Assembly: GCA_943736015.1 (NCBI GenBank)
Contig: OX031065.1
Coordinates: forward strand, 34,672,427-34,736,426
Reading direction: 5' to 3'
From: Tridacna crocea
Taxonomy: Eukaryota > Mollusca > Bivalvia > Cardiida > Cardiidae
DNA length: 64,000 nucleotides
Part shown: positions 54,662-63,871 of the stretch, piece after piece
How the letters are laid out: every line of letters begins with the position of its first letter
Position numbering within the stretch: the stretch's first letter is position 1
Made by a program: the position numbers and the translations under genes
The notes under the pieces: generated by a model
The model's database searches: none
What the model was told of the DNA's origin: nothing
Seen by the model: only the letters and a program-made list of their open reading frames with translations

Positions 54662-54835
54662 GTCAGAAGCCATTCAAATGTCCCAGATGTCCGGTGACCT
54701 TCTCTACAAAATCAAACCGAGAGAGGCATCTGATCAGAAAACATGGCGTGAACATGTTAGATCCTATGTCTAGGCAGACAATGGACCGGCCATACAAATG
54801 CCCACTTTGTGTGTTTAGCTCGTTTTCAACACAGA
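54662..54835 (+). CDS. RREB1: RREB1 coding exon: zinc finger 14 and first half of 15
   Basis: The acceptor is TTTTCAG|GTC and the donor ACACAGA|GTAAGT (phase 1). It encodes GQKPFKCPRCPVTFSTKSNRE...HGV (finger 14) and then YKCPLCVFSSFSTQ, whose helix is supplied by the next exon. Joining the exons gives CPLCVFSSFSTQSNLLKHY and RDRH, a complete C-x2-C-x13-H-x4-H finger interrupted by a phase-1 intron. Confidence 0.93.
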
Positions 54836-54859
54836 GTAAGTTTGCAGAATACCCTACAC

Positions 54860-55270
54860 TTTTATACCATAGTTCTTGACCACACAACCCTCTGAGGAAG
54901 AAGCAATGTGGGTGAAGTAGGAAGCATGCTGGTGACCTGCGGTTTCTACTTGGCAGACAATGTTTCCTACCCAATCAGAAAAGACAAAGAATTTGCACTT
55001 ATTTTAAAGTACTACCTGCTGTTAGATTTATAATTTTTGCATTAAACCTTTTGTACATATTTGTATTGAATATGAATGACCCTGAAGAAAGGTTTTTACA
55101 AAAAATGTGGGAAAAAAGAGAAAATACCGGCATCCAGCAAATTCTCCTTTTCACACAATGTTTCCAACCTTTTCTAATAAAAATCTTATCCATAATGCTA
55201 AATTAAATATGCCACATCCAATGATTTGAGTTTGGATCAGTCAAAAAGCTTGTCATTTAGTAAAGAGTTC
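54860..55270 (+). mobile_element. TTAA-MITE family A, two degenerate copies
   Basis: Traces at 54860-55000 and 55070-55270 (GTCATTTAGTAAAGAG end). Confidence 0.4.
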
Positions 55271-55353
55271 AGTGGTAGTATCTCTTCATATTTGAGTGCT
55301 TATACGTTTTCAACAAACTTTATATTGTTATATTGTTATTTCATGTTACACAG

Positions 55354-56580
55354 GTAACCTTCTAAAGCACTACAGAGACAGACATAATGGCATCAACCTC
55401 CCAGATAACATTGCAGACATAGAGAGAATGTCACCTGCTGCCATCCAAGCTGCCACCTTAGAGATGGAGAGTCGTGCAGCTGAAAACCCTCCACAGTTAG
55501 ACGAAGCATCTGCACTCAATCTTGCTACTGAAGAAGATGAAGATGAAATGGACAATAGCCTGGATTCTGATGAAAAAATGGATGATGAAATGTCATACAC
55601 TGAGGCAGAGATGCCAGAAGAATTGCCTAGGCCAGACAGTGGTTCAGAAGTATCAGAATCTTCACTAACATCTGTGTCGACACAGCCTGTAATGGCCGAT
55701 AAACCTTTAGAACTTGCGGTGGATAAACCCAAGATTGCCCCACACTTGTTGATGAAAATGCAGGAATTGAAGAATTTCAACGAGGAAGACCCAGTGGAGA
55801 AGATTATAGCTAGACAAGAAGTTAACAAAGAAGAGGAGAGGAAGGCTCAGAAAGAAGAGGAAAGGAAAGCTCTAGAACATAGACCTGAAAGTCCCAACAC
55901 CATGGCTGCTAATATAGAGAGAATCATTGCTGAACAGAGACGTATAATTGAACAGAAAGCCCAAATGGAGATGAAAATACAGGCAGAAATCAGAGCCCAA
56001 ATTGAAGCCCAAAGAAAGGCTGAGATTCAGCCAATGTCTCAAACTGCTGTAGATGTGTCAATGGATGGCCTGAAACTTTTAAAGGACCCAGCAAAATCCT
56101 TCACCGGGTCAGCTGAAAGAATTATCAATCCCGAGAGAGACAATTATGACGTGGACAAGATCACACAGTGCTGGAAATGCAAGTCTGTCTTCCCATCTAG
56201 AAAGGTACTGGTCCGTCATCTTAAAGAGCACAATATTGATTTACCTTACAAGTGCTACTTGTGTGATGCCTCATTTGATGCTAGGTCCGAGTGCTTACAT
56301 CACCAGGCAAGAAGCCACTCTTCTGACTGGAAAATCTTGAAGGACAAAAACAAGGTGATTGACATTGATAATTTTGCTACACACATGGAAAAAGTCGTGG
56401 AAAACAACTGTAACAAATTGGACTCTGGATCTGTCCTGGAGATACCTGGAACTGGAATGGATGAGTCCAAAATGGAGGTGATATCTGCAGACTACATGCA
56501 AAGAAAGGTCTACTGTTCACTGTGTCCAAAACGTTTCTGGTCCTTGCAGGACCTCCGGCGTCACATGCGATCTCACACTG
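55354..56580 (+). CDS. RREB1: RREB1 coding exon: acidic region, coiled coil, fingers 16-18
   Basis: The acceptor is TTACACAG|GTAAC and the donor ACACTG|GTAAGT (phase 1); 1227 nt. It finishes finger 15, then shows an acidic stretch (EEDEDEMDNSLDSDEKMDDE), a long charged helix likely to form a coiled coil (from VEKIIARQEVNKEEE to AQIEAQRKAEIQ), and fingers CWKCKSVFPSRKVLVRHLKEH, CYLCDASFDARSECLHHQARSH and CSLCPKRFWSLQDLRRHMRSH. The last is the human penultimate finger almost unchanged. The coiled coil suggests self-association or partner binding; that is inference. Confidence 0.95.
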
Positions 56581-56622
56581 GTAAGTATTTGGGCTTGATG
56601 GCTCTTGATTAATCTTAGCTGT

Positions 56623-56825
56623 TTAACCCTTTACCAGACAAGAAAAAAAAGATGTGTACTTATTGAAAAGATATTTGCAGGTGACAAATATCTGACAAGA
56701 TGGCAGGGTAGAAAGCATTGTGGGGAAAGTGCTTGTAACTGGCATCTTCCTCTGTTCTGAAACTCTTTTCAAAAGCCTACTTCCCCTTGATCACTAAAAC
56801 AAAGGTTCGTTTGTTAAAGGGTTTT
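56623..56825 (-). mobile_element. TTAA-MITE family A, diverged
   Basis: Left arm shortened. Confidence 0.6.
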
Positions 56826-56827
56826 AG

Positions 56828-57056
56828 TTAACCCTTTACCAAACAATCCTGGGTTTTCACGGCCTTCATGAAGAAGCTTGTTGAAAACATTGTGGGAAAA
56901 GGAGAAAATGCTGGAAACCATCAATTTCTCCTTTTCCTACATTACTTGCTACCCTTCACAACCAAAATTTAAATTTTTAAATCACTTTAATTTTGCCGTC
57001 TGCAAATGTTTCCAATTTGGACTACTCTAAAATTATGTCGTTTGGTAAAGAGTTAA
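56828..57056 (+). mobile_element. TTAA-MITE family A
   Basis: Full length; loop partly mispaired (CTGGAAACCATCAATT). Confidence 0.8.
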
Positions 57057-57079
57057 TATTACAGCTTTGCATCTCCAAG

Positions 57080-57306
57080 TTAACTCTTTACCAAACGACA
57101 ATATTTTGGGCTTGTCCAAATTGAAAGCATTTGCAGACTACAAACTAAAAGTAACTGAAAATTTGAAATTTGTTTTGTGAAGGGTAGAAAACATTGTGGG
57201 AAAAGGAGAAAATTCTGGTTACCAGCATTTTCTCCTTTTCCCACAATATTTTCTACAGGCTTCTTTCTCAAGGTCGTCAAAAGTAGGGATTGTTTGGTAA
57301 TTGTGT
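57080..57306 (-). mobile_element. TTAA-MITE family A
   Basis: Right TIR eroded (TGGTAATTGTG). Confidence 0.85.
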
Positions 57307-57483
57307 TCATAGAAATATAGGAAAGGAGTAAACTAAGAGTTACAGTGCATCAGCCATTATTTCGAGCTGTTTTCATTGCCTTTTACAATGGTTAGAAACC
57401 ATTTGAAAGGGATATGTGACAGAAGTGTTGATGAATTGATTGGTAAAAACAGTAAAATGAGACAGGCTAATCCATTTATTGCT

Positions 57484-57712
57484 TTAACTCTTTACCAGAC
57501 GGCAGAACTATAGACTGGTCCAAATTGAAAGCATTTGCAGACAACAAAATTGATTTGACTAAAAAGTTGAAACTTGGTTTGGGAAGGGTAGAAAACATTG
57601 TGGGAAAAGGAGAAAATGCTGGTTACCAGCATTTTCTCCTTTTCCCACAATGTTTTCAAAAGGCTTCTTTCTAAGGTTTGTTAAAAGTTGGGATTGTGTG
57701 GTAATGGGTTAA
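57484..57712 (-). mobile_element. TTAA-MITE family A (pair, unit 1)
   Basis: Full length; shares TTAA 57709-57712 with unit 2, which is its closest relative in the window. Confidence 0.9.
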
Positions 57713-57923
57713 CTCTTTACCAGACTACAGAATTATGGACTGGTCCAAATTGAAAGCATTTGCAGACAACAAAATTAATTTGACTAAAAAGTTGAAGGGT
57801 AGAAAACATTGTGGGAAAAGGAGAAAATGCTGGTTACCAGCAATTTCTCCTTTTCCCACAATGTTTTCAAAAGGCTTCTTTCTAAGGGTTGTTAAATGTA
57901 GGGATTGTGTGGTAAAGAGTTAA
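57709..57923 (-). mobile_element. TTAA-MITE family A (pair, unit 2)
   Basis: Lacks about 14 bp before GGGTAGAAAAC. Ends 33 nt before the acceptor of exon 57957. Confidence 0.9.
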
Positions 57924-57956
57924 CTTCAAGAATTGCATATTTTTCTGTACGTATAG

Positions 57957-58097
57957 GCGAGAGACCATTTGAATGCGACATCTGTCAGAAGAGGTTCACG
58001 CTGAAACACAGTATGATGCGCCACAGGAAGAAGCACATTGGTGCGCCACCTAGGTCATTCGATGATGATGAAGATTCTAATGGGATTGATGGGAAAG
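57957..58097 (+). CDS. RREB1: RREB1 coding exon: last zinc finger (19)
   Basis: The acceptor is CGTATAG|GCG and the donor GGAAAG|GTCAGT (phase 1). It encodes GERPFECDICQKRFTLKHS and MMRHRKKH, equal to the last finger of vertebrate RREB1 (CERTFTLKHSLVRHQRIH), then an acidic tail (FDDDEDSNGIDGKG). A TTAA MITE ends 33 nt upstream of the exon, so its terminal TTAAC lies at branch-point distance. Confidence 0.95.
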
Positions 58098-58525
58098 GTC
58101 AGTGTAGTTTTCTATGACAAATTTGTTGCCAATACTGAATACAATCATTGCATATTTAATTAAATTTTGGCCAGGTACATGTACATGTATGCTGTAAAAG
58201 TGGATTTTTTTTTGATGTGGAATTTCTTCAGATTTCGCGAATTAGATAATTTCACAAACTTTTCTGTTCGCATATTTTACCATAAGTAGTCTATACGAGC
58301 AAATTACGAGTGTCTTGAGTTCGCAAACATTTTGGGATGCAAATTTGTGTGTAATCGGTAATTTTCAATTTTTCCAACTCTTGTATATATCCATGGTACT
58401 TGTGGGAAGACTGTGGTAGTGAAAATGTCCACCAACCATTCTTGATCTAATTTTAAATTCCTACTGATTGACCTAATTAGCCGTCTACTGGCTGAGAATT
58501 AGTTATCCTCCAGCCAAGCAAATGG
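58098..58525. other. Intronic stretch, no clear feature
   Basis: Contains CACCAACCATTCTTG (about 58431), an end of palindromic family C, without a partner end. Confidence 0.4.
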
Positions 58526-58754
58526 TTAACTCTTTACCATACAATCCTGACTTTTAATGATGCTGAGAAAGAAAACTTTTGAAAACATTCTAGGAAAAGG
58601 AGAAACTACTGGTAACTGGCATTTCCTCCTTTTCCTGCTATGTTTTCTACCCTATCTAAATCAAATTTCAATAATTGAGTCACGGTTATTTTGTTGTCTG
58701 CAAATGCTTTCAGTTTTGTCTAGTCCAAAATTGTGTCGTTTAGTAATGAGTAAA
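58526..58754 (+). mobile_element. TTAA-MITE family A
   Basis: Full length; loop ACTACTGGTAACTGGCAT partly mispaired. Confidence 0.8.
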
Positions 58755-58926
58755 TCATGGAATTTTGAACTCTAACTGACATGGCTGGGAATTAGTTTAC
58801 CCTCCAGCCAACCAGATGACTAGACATGGAATCTAGAACTCTGGTTGAAACTAGAAGGGTGGATAGTTTTGGTCTCTAGGTATAGGATGCTGTCTTATTT
58901 ATGTCTTTTTACACCATCACCCTTCT

Positions 58927-59156
58927 TTAACTTATTACCAAACGACAATATTTTAGGCTTGTCCAAATTGAAAGCATTTGCAGACAACAAAATAAAAGTG
59001 ACTGGAAATTTAAATTTTTTTTTTTGTGAAGGGTAGAAAACACTGTGGGAAAAGGAGAAAATGCTGGTTACCAGCATTTTCTCCTTTTCCCATAATGTCT
59101 TCTAAAGGTTTCTTTCTCAGGGGTGTCAAAAGTAGGGATAGTGTGGTAATGGGTAA
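58927..59156 (-). mobile_element. TTAA-MITE family A
   Basis: Full length with a T-run at the ATTTGTTTTGTG site. Confidence 0.85.
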
Positions 59157-59244
59157 ACATCCTTTTAAACACATTGAGAAAAATTCGCAGCTGTGCTTTA
59201 AATGTTGATTTATGGCACATTGCCTTACCTCAAAATGATAATTG

Positions 59245-59318
59245 AAAATTTTAAAGGGAAAAGGAGGAATTTCTGTAACAAGCAATTCCTCCTTTTTCTT
59301 ACAGTGTTTTCAAAAGAT
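59245..59318 (-). mobile_element. TTAA-MITE hairpin fragment
   Basis: GGGAAAAGGAGGAATTTCTG against CAATTCCTCCTTTTTC; only the hairpin remains. Confidence 0.5.
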
Positions 59319-59401
59319 GCAAAGATGTTCATTTGTTGTACATATTTTCTTATAGTTATAAGTTTAACATCAAACTTAACAAATTTATGTTCTGTTTTCA
59401 G

Positions 59402-59670
59402 GTTCTAGAATAGCAAAGCCTACACCAAGTAGACCTCCAAATATGCATCTGTTCCAGACTGGAATTCCTTTCACTACCACTTTAAGTAGTGAAGGTATGC
59501 CACTGGCCAACACTTTTCTGTTTAGTCCAGGGCTGAGTGGTGGCACTTTGAGGATTGGATCCTCACCCTTGGCAGCTTTGACAGTGGCACCTGTGTCTAC
59601 ACCTCAGCCGGCACCTCAGTCACCAAAACCAGGAGTGAGTGCTGTAAACAGTAATGTTGAGAAGTCTCCT
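59402..59670 (+). CDS. RREB1: RREB1 coding exon: proline-rich C-terminal linker
   Basis: The acceptor is TTTTCAG|GTT and the donor CTCCT|GTAAGT (phase 0). It encodes 90 residues rich in P, S, T, L and A (APVSTPQPAPQSPKPGVSA), with no cysteine pairs. Placed in the gene by frame continuity and splice signals on both sides. Low-complexity composition of this kind is usual after the last RREB1 finger. Confidence 0.88.
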
Positions 59671-60029
59671 GTAAGTATTGGTGAAATTTAGACTTGCTGC
59701 ATATATAATTATGTAAAACCTTATGACAAGCACTGTGACCTTGAAACTTGCATGAACTGTTTCATTTCATTCAAAATATCTTCCATAGTCTTCGGTAAAA
59801 ATGTAGAAGCATTCTTCTTAAGTTCAAAAGCAAGAAGCTGAAATGAAAAACTAACTGCATTGTAATAATGTCCTTTGCTAAAGAGGGTTTTAGTTTGCAC
59901 TAGAAAAAAGATTGCTTGGAAGGGTGGGGAGGCTTGATCCATATTCAACAAAATTGAAAGAATCACAACTTTTGATTGGCTAAAACATAGCCAGTCAGTA
60001 GCTATGTTACTTTCAAAATCAAAGCTAGA

Positions 60030-60163
60030 CTTTACTTTTTATCAAACGATCCCGGGTTTTCCCAACTCTGTGAAAGAGGCCTTTTGAAAACAGTATGGGA
60101 AAAGGAGAAAATGCTGCTAACAATTTGGAACATTCTAAAATTTTGTTGTCTGGTAAAGAGTTG
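60030..60163 (+). mobile_element. TTAA-MITE family A, internal deletion
   Basis: GCTGCTAAC joined to AATTTGGAACATTC. Confidence 0.6.
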
Positions 60164-60366
60164 TCCAAATTAAAAGCATTCTGCAGATGATAGTATATAT
60201 ATAAACAGGACTCAGCAATTGAAACTTGGTTTTGTAAGGGTATGTAACATATCAGAAAAGGAGAAAATGCTGCAAGTTACCAGCATTTATCCCTTTTTCC
60301 ACAATGTTTTCAAAAGGCTTCTTTCTCGAGGTCATTTATATTCAGGATTGTCTTGTGAAGGATTGA
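60160..60366 (-). mobile_element. TTAA-MITE family A, diverged
   Basis: Left end missing; ends 45 nt before exon 60411. Confidence 0.6.
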
Positions 60367-60410
60367 CCCCCTTGCCAGAGCTTGGTTTATATTAATGCTT
60401 TTTATTACAG

Positions 60411-60635
60411 GAATCTCCAGCCAGCGGTACGCCCAGATCTGTGTCTCCAACTGTGGCCACAGTGGACAGTGTGAAAAAAGAATTTTTGAATTGTAATGCT
60501 GATATGCTGCATAATCTACTTGGTGTTGAGTCATCAGAAATTGAGAAAATGCTTGACTCTGCAGATTCCAAAACAGCTGCCAAGTTTTTGGGTGTAACAG
60601 AGGTATCCTTGACCTGTGATGGACCAAAAGTTTGA
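60411..60635 (+). CDS. RREB1: RREB1 last coding exon with stop
   Basis: The acceptor is TTATTACAG|GAA, phase 0. It encodes 74 residues and a TGA stop. The stretch SKTAAKFLGVTE resembles the extreme C-terminus of human RREB1 (ADGASQLVGME), which supports this as the end of the protein. A weak donor (GAG|GTATCC at 60603) follows that motif; if used, ten terminal residues would be replaced by a later exon outside my recognition. DNA from this point is repeated, degenerate, further downstream. Confidence 0.85.
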   Translation, partial: ESPASGTPRSVSPTVATVDSVKKEFLNCNADMLHNLLGVESSEIEKMLDSADSKTAAKFLGVTEVSLTCDGPKV

Positions 60636-60878
60636 ATTCTTTTCTGGCAGAAGTTAGGCTGCGTGTTCACCAACCTGGGCGTTTGACTCGGCCATTTTCT
60701 GTCGAATGACTTGGCATGTTTGCAAATGGTTGCCATATAAGTGGGTACAACAGAAGGATCTTCTACTTGAAATGGAATACATGTACTAGTGACAAAATGA
60801 TTGTTTGACCGATTTTGGGTCGGAAGTTTTGAAGTGTGTTCACCATCCTAGATATTCTTCATGATTCAGCGTTGTTGC

Positions 60879-61107
60879 TTTGACTCTTTACCAAACAGCA
60901 AATTTTGGACCAGACCGAATTGAAAGCATTTTGCAGATGACAGATTAACAGTTGCTAAAAAGATGAATTTTCTATATTATAGGGTAGAAAACATTGTAGG
61001 AAAAGGAGAAAATGCTGGTTACCAGCATTTTCTCCTTTTCCCACAATGTTTTCAAAAGGCTTCTATACCTAACCGGTAAAACCAGGGATCGTTTGGGAAA
61101 GGGTTAA
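60879..61107 (-). mobile_element. TTAA-MITE family A
   Basis: Full length; left duplication TTGA. Confidence 0.85.
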
Positions 61108-61341
61108 CTCTTTACCAAACAACAAATATTTTAACATTTCCAAATTGAAAGTATGAAATTTTGCAGACAGTATGTTACACATGACTCGAAAAATGAAATT
61201 TGTTTTAGGAAGGGTAGAAAATCTTGTGGGGGAAAAAGAGAAAATGCTGGTTACCAGCATTTACTCTTTTTCCCCACAATATTTTCAACAGGCTTCTTTC
61301 TCAGGGTCATTAAAAGTTGGGATCATTTGGTAAAGAGTTAG
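61104..61341 (-). mobile_element. TTAA-MITE family A
   Basis: Shares TTAA with the previous copy; right duplication TTAG. Confidence 0.8.
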
Positions 61342-61671
61342 GCATGGTAGATTTGAAAATGGCAGCTGATTCTTAGGTTGTAAAAGGTTTATCTTATACC
61401 TAGAGTGCTATACTAGCGATTGATAGATTGGTTTTTTTTTTTCTGTCAGAAGTGTTGCAGTGTGTTCACTAGCCAAGATACTGACTCAGCCATTTTGTAT
61501 TGAGCAACTTGGCAGTTTTGAAAAAATGGCTGCCAATTATTTTGGTATGTATGAGGTATCTTTGACCTGGAATGGAATACTAGTAACTGATTGATTGACT
61601 TGATTTTTCTGTCTAAGAGAAGTTTTGTTTCTCTATTATACCTTTACCACATAGCTCGGATTTAACAACCC

Positions 61672-61951
61672 TTAACTTTTTACCAAACGACAAAATTTTC
61701 GACTTTTCCAAATTGAAAACATTTGCAGACGGCGAAATAAATGCAACTTAAATATTGCAATTTATTTTGGGAAGGGTAGAAAACACTGTGGGAAAAGGAG
61801 AAAATGTTGGTAGCCAACATCTTCTCCCTTTTCCATAAAGTTTTCTTCACTTCCAGAGGCAAATTTTATTTTTTGAGTCATATTAAATTTGTTGTATGCA
61901 AGTGCTTTTAATTTGGATCAGTTATAAACTTTGTTCCTTGATAGAGTTCAA
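61672..61951. mobile_element. TTAA-MITE family A, mirror-type hybrid
   Basis: Left end CTTTTTACCAAACGACAAAA and right end ...TTTGGATCAGTTATAAACT are both right-hand ends. Loop AATGTTGGTAGCCAACAT. Confidence 0.7.
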
Positions 61952-61984
61952 TAAAAGGTTAGTTGACAGTTTCAGCAAATGGAA

Positions 61985-62198
61985 AACATTGCATAGATCA
62001 CAACCCTGAAAAAGTAAGCTTTTAAAAACATTGTGGGAAAAGGAGAAAAATCCTGGTAACCGGCATTTTCTCCTTTTCCCACAATGTTTTGTAGCCTTCC
62101 TAAATGGATTTTCAACTTTTGATTCACATTTATTTTGTCGTCTGCAAATGCTTTCAATTTGGACTAATCCAAAATTTTTTCCTTTTGGTAAGAGTTAA
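61985..62198 (+). mobile_element. TTAA-MITE family A, left TIR missing
   Basis: Hairpin and right end intact. Confidence 0.75.
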
Positions 62199-62209
62199 AT
62201 GAGACTCAA

Positions 62210-62346
62210 ATGAAGGGATTGGTTTGAAAAGATTGTGGGAAAGGGTGAAAATGCTGGTTACCAGCATTTTCTCCTTTTCCCACAATGTTTTCAAAAGCCT
62301 TCTTCCTATTGGTTGTTAAAACTTAGGATTGTGAGGTAAAGAGGTT
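62210..62346 (-). mobile_element. TTAA-MITE family A, left end missing
   Basis: Hairpin to GGTAAAGAGGTTAA. Confidence 0.7.
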
Positions 62347-62528
62347 AAAAAGACTCTTATTCTGTGGATTAAGGGAAGGTTTGTATAGTTTTTGGCACAT
62401 ATCAAAACTGTAACTTTACTTTGTCACAAATGAAATACTTATTTTTATAACTGCTGTTTGCTCACAGATTTGTTTACATATCATTCCATTTAAATATATA
62501 CATATCTCTGTTTAAATTTACATCAGTG

Positions 62529-62942
62529 TTAACCCTTTACCAGATGACAAAATTTTAGATTTGCAGAGACTGAAAGCATTTTTAGACATTGAATTAGAAT
62601 GGCCTGAAGCAATTGGATATGCATGGGGAAGTGGAGAACATTATGTGGTAAGGGAGCACAATGCTGGGTGCCCTTTTACCACAATTTTTTTATAAAGCTG
62701 TCTTCTTCAGGGTCATTAACCCTTTCTCAGATAAGCCCTGGTTTCTATGGCTGCAAGGTTGAAGGCATTTGAAAACACTGTGGAAAAAGGAGAAAATGCT
62801 CTTAAAGAGCATTTTCTCCATTTTCCAATGTGTTTTCTTCAATCTAAATTTATCGTCTGCAAATTCTTTCAATTTCAGCAGACCAGAATTACCTCATCTG
62901 GTAAAGAGTGAAAGGATTGAAATTGTTTGGTAGAGAGGTTAT
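62529..62942 (-). mobile_element. TTAA-MITE family A, split by another copy
   Basis: Left part 62529-62719, right part from 62912 (AAAGGATTGAAATTGTTTGG). The insertion used the internal TTAA of GGTCATTAA. Confidence 0.7.
62716..62911 (+). mobile_element. TTAA-MITE family A nested in family A
   Basis: Loop AATGCTCTTAAAGAGCATT pairs with changes in both arms. Right duplication TGAA. Confidence 0.75.
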
Positions 62943-63301
62943 TAAGGTTGTGAGTTGTTTTTTAGTTTACTTAATTAACTCTGAAATCAGAGTTGAGATT
63001 TGATATAGACATAAATATGTCAAGATGATGGCAAAAAGCGGTATTTCTCTTTTTACTGCAATATTTTCATGGTTTGTCATTTTCAAGGCAAGAAGGTATG
63101 CTGTGGATGAAAAGACAAAATTTTTTTGTGCACATTCCTTAGTATTACATTTTGATTGTAACCTCTATAGGGTTTTTTGCTACTTTAGATGCCTGTTGCA
63201 GCCAATGTAGATCTAGATCAGACTGCACAAAAGATGCTGTCTGATCTTTGATCTATTTTCCCCACTTTTCTGACTCAAGGGCATCCTTGGGTTTGTTCTT
63301 A
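62943..63301. other. Stretch without gene or recognised repeat
   Basis: Nothing recognised. Confidence 0.4.
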
Positions 63302-63530
63302 TTAACTCTCTACCCAATGACAAAATTATAGACTGGTCCAAATTGAAAGAATTTGCAGACGACAAACTGAATGTGACTGATAAATGGAAACTCCTTTGGG
63401 GTAGGCTTGAAAACATTGTGGGAAAAGCAGAAAATGCTGGTCACCAGCATTTTCTCCTTCTCCTACAATGTTTTCAAAAGGCTTCCTTCTCAGGGTTGTT
63501 AAAAGTTGGTTTTGTGTGGTAAAGAGTTAA
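63302..63530 (-). mobile_element. TTAA-MITE family A
   Basis: Full length. Confidence 0.88.
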
Positions 63531-63871
63531 GTTGTATTCTCTGGAATGAAAATGCCAGTTTTGCTTATTTGGCTCTCGGGGTGTTATAAAGTAGTAGATC
63601 TACGAGCCTTTGTTGGAGTAGATCATCTTAAGCTTCTCTATTTCCGTTATATGTATTTTTGTATTTCTCAAACTTTGCTGTGATATAGATATTTACACGT
63701 ACATAATGCTATACCATAATTATGCAAATCAGAAGTACTGCTGAATCATTTAATGGTAGATTATTTTGGTAAAATAATAATTTGCAATGTAGTTGTGTGC
63801 TATGACAGTATGTGGTGATAGATGTTGAGAAGAAATCTTGATTTTTTTAATGCCTTTTACTTTGAATTGAA
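63531..63871. other. Stretch without gene or recognised repeat
   Basis: Nothing recognised. Confidence 0.4.

Larger units (their letters stand above)
37508..60635 (+). other. RREB1: RREB1 gene, 13 coding exons (overall model)
   Basis: Thirteen exons join without a frame break: 37508-37709, 39108-39583, 40478-41630, 45722-45899, 47054-47810, 48638-48935, 51784-52163, 52965-53148, 54662-54835, 55354-56580, 57957-58097, 59402-59670, 60411-60635. Every intron starts GT and ends AG. The 5664 nt give 1887 codons plus stop; human RREB1 is about 1700 residues. Order and spacing of fingers follow vertebrate RREB1, including the block reading FHDLSFVDFS, the finger [11 protein letters not shown] and the pair RFWSLQDLRRH / RFTLKHSMMRH. 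The family are large nuclear C2H2 factors acting downstream of Ras/MAPK and JNK signalling and recruiting corepressors such as CtBP. Exon 37508 lacks a start codon, so the N-terminus lies in at least one more upstream exon. Confidence 0.95.
60593..61640 (+). repeat. Degenerate tandem repeat at the 3' end of RREB1
   Basis: Units of about 150-200 bp at 60593, 60744 and around 61350-61640. Shared blocks: GAGGTATCxTTGACC, ATGGAATAC, GTCAGAAGT, GTGTGTTCACC, TGACTCxGCCATTTT, ACTTGGCA, ATGGxTGCCA. The first unit includes the last codons and stop of RREB1. Two MITEs interrupt the array. Confidence 0.65.

Noticed and set aside
55370-55828. 152-codon open frame on the - strand
   Set aside because: Shadow of the acidic and coiled-coil RREB1 exon; S-rich composition is the complement of E/D codons.
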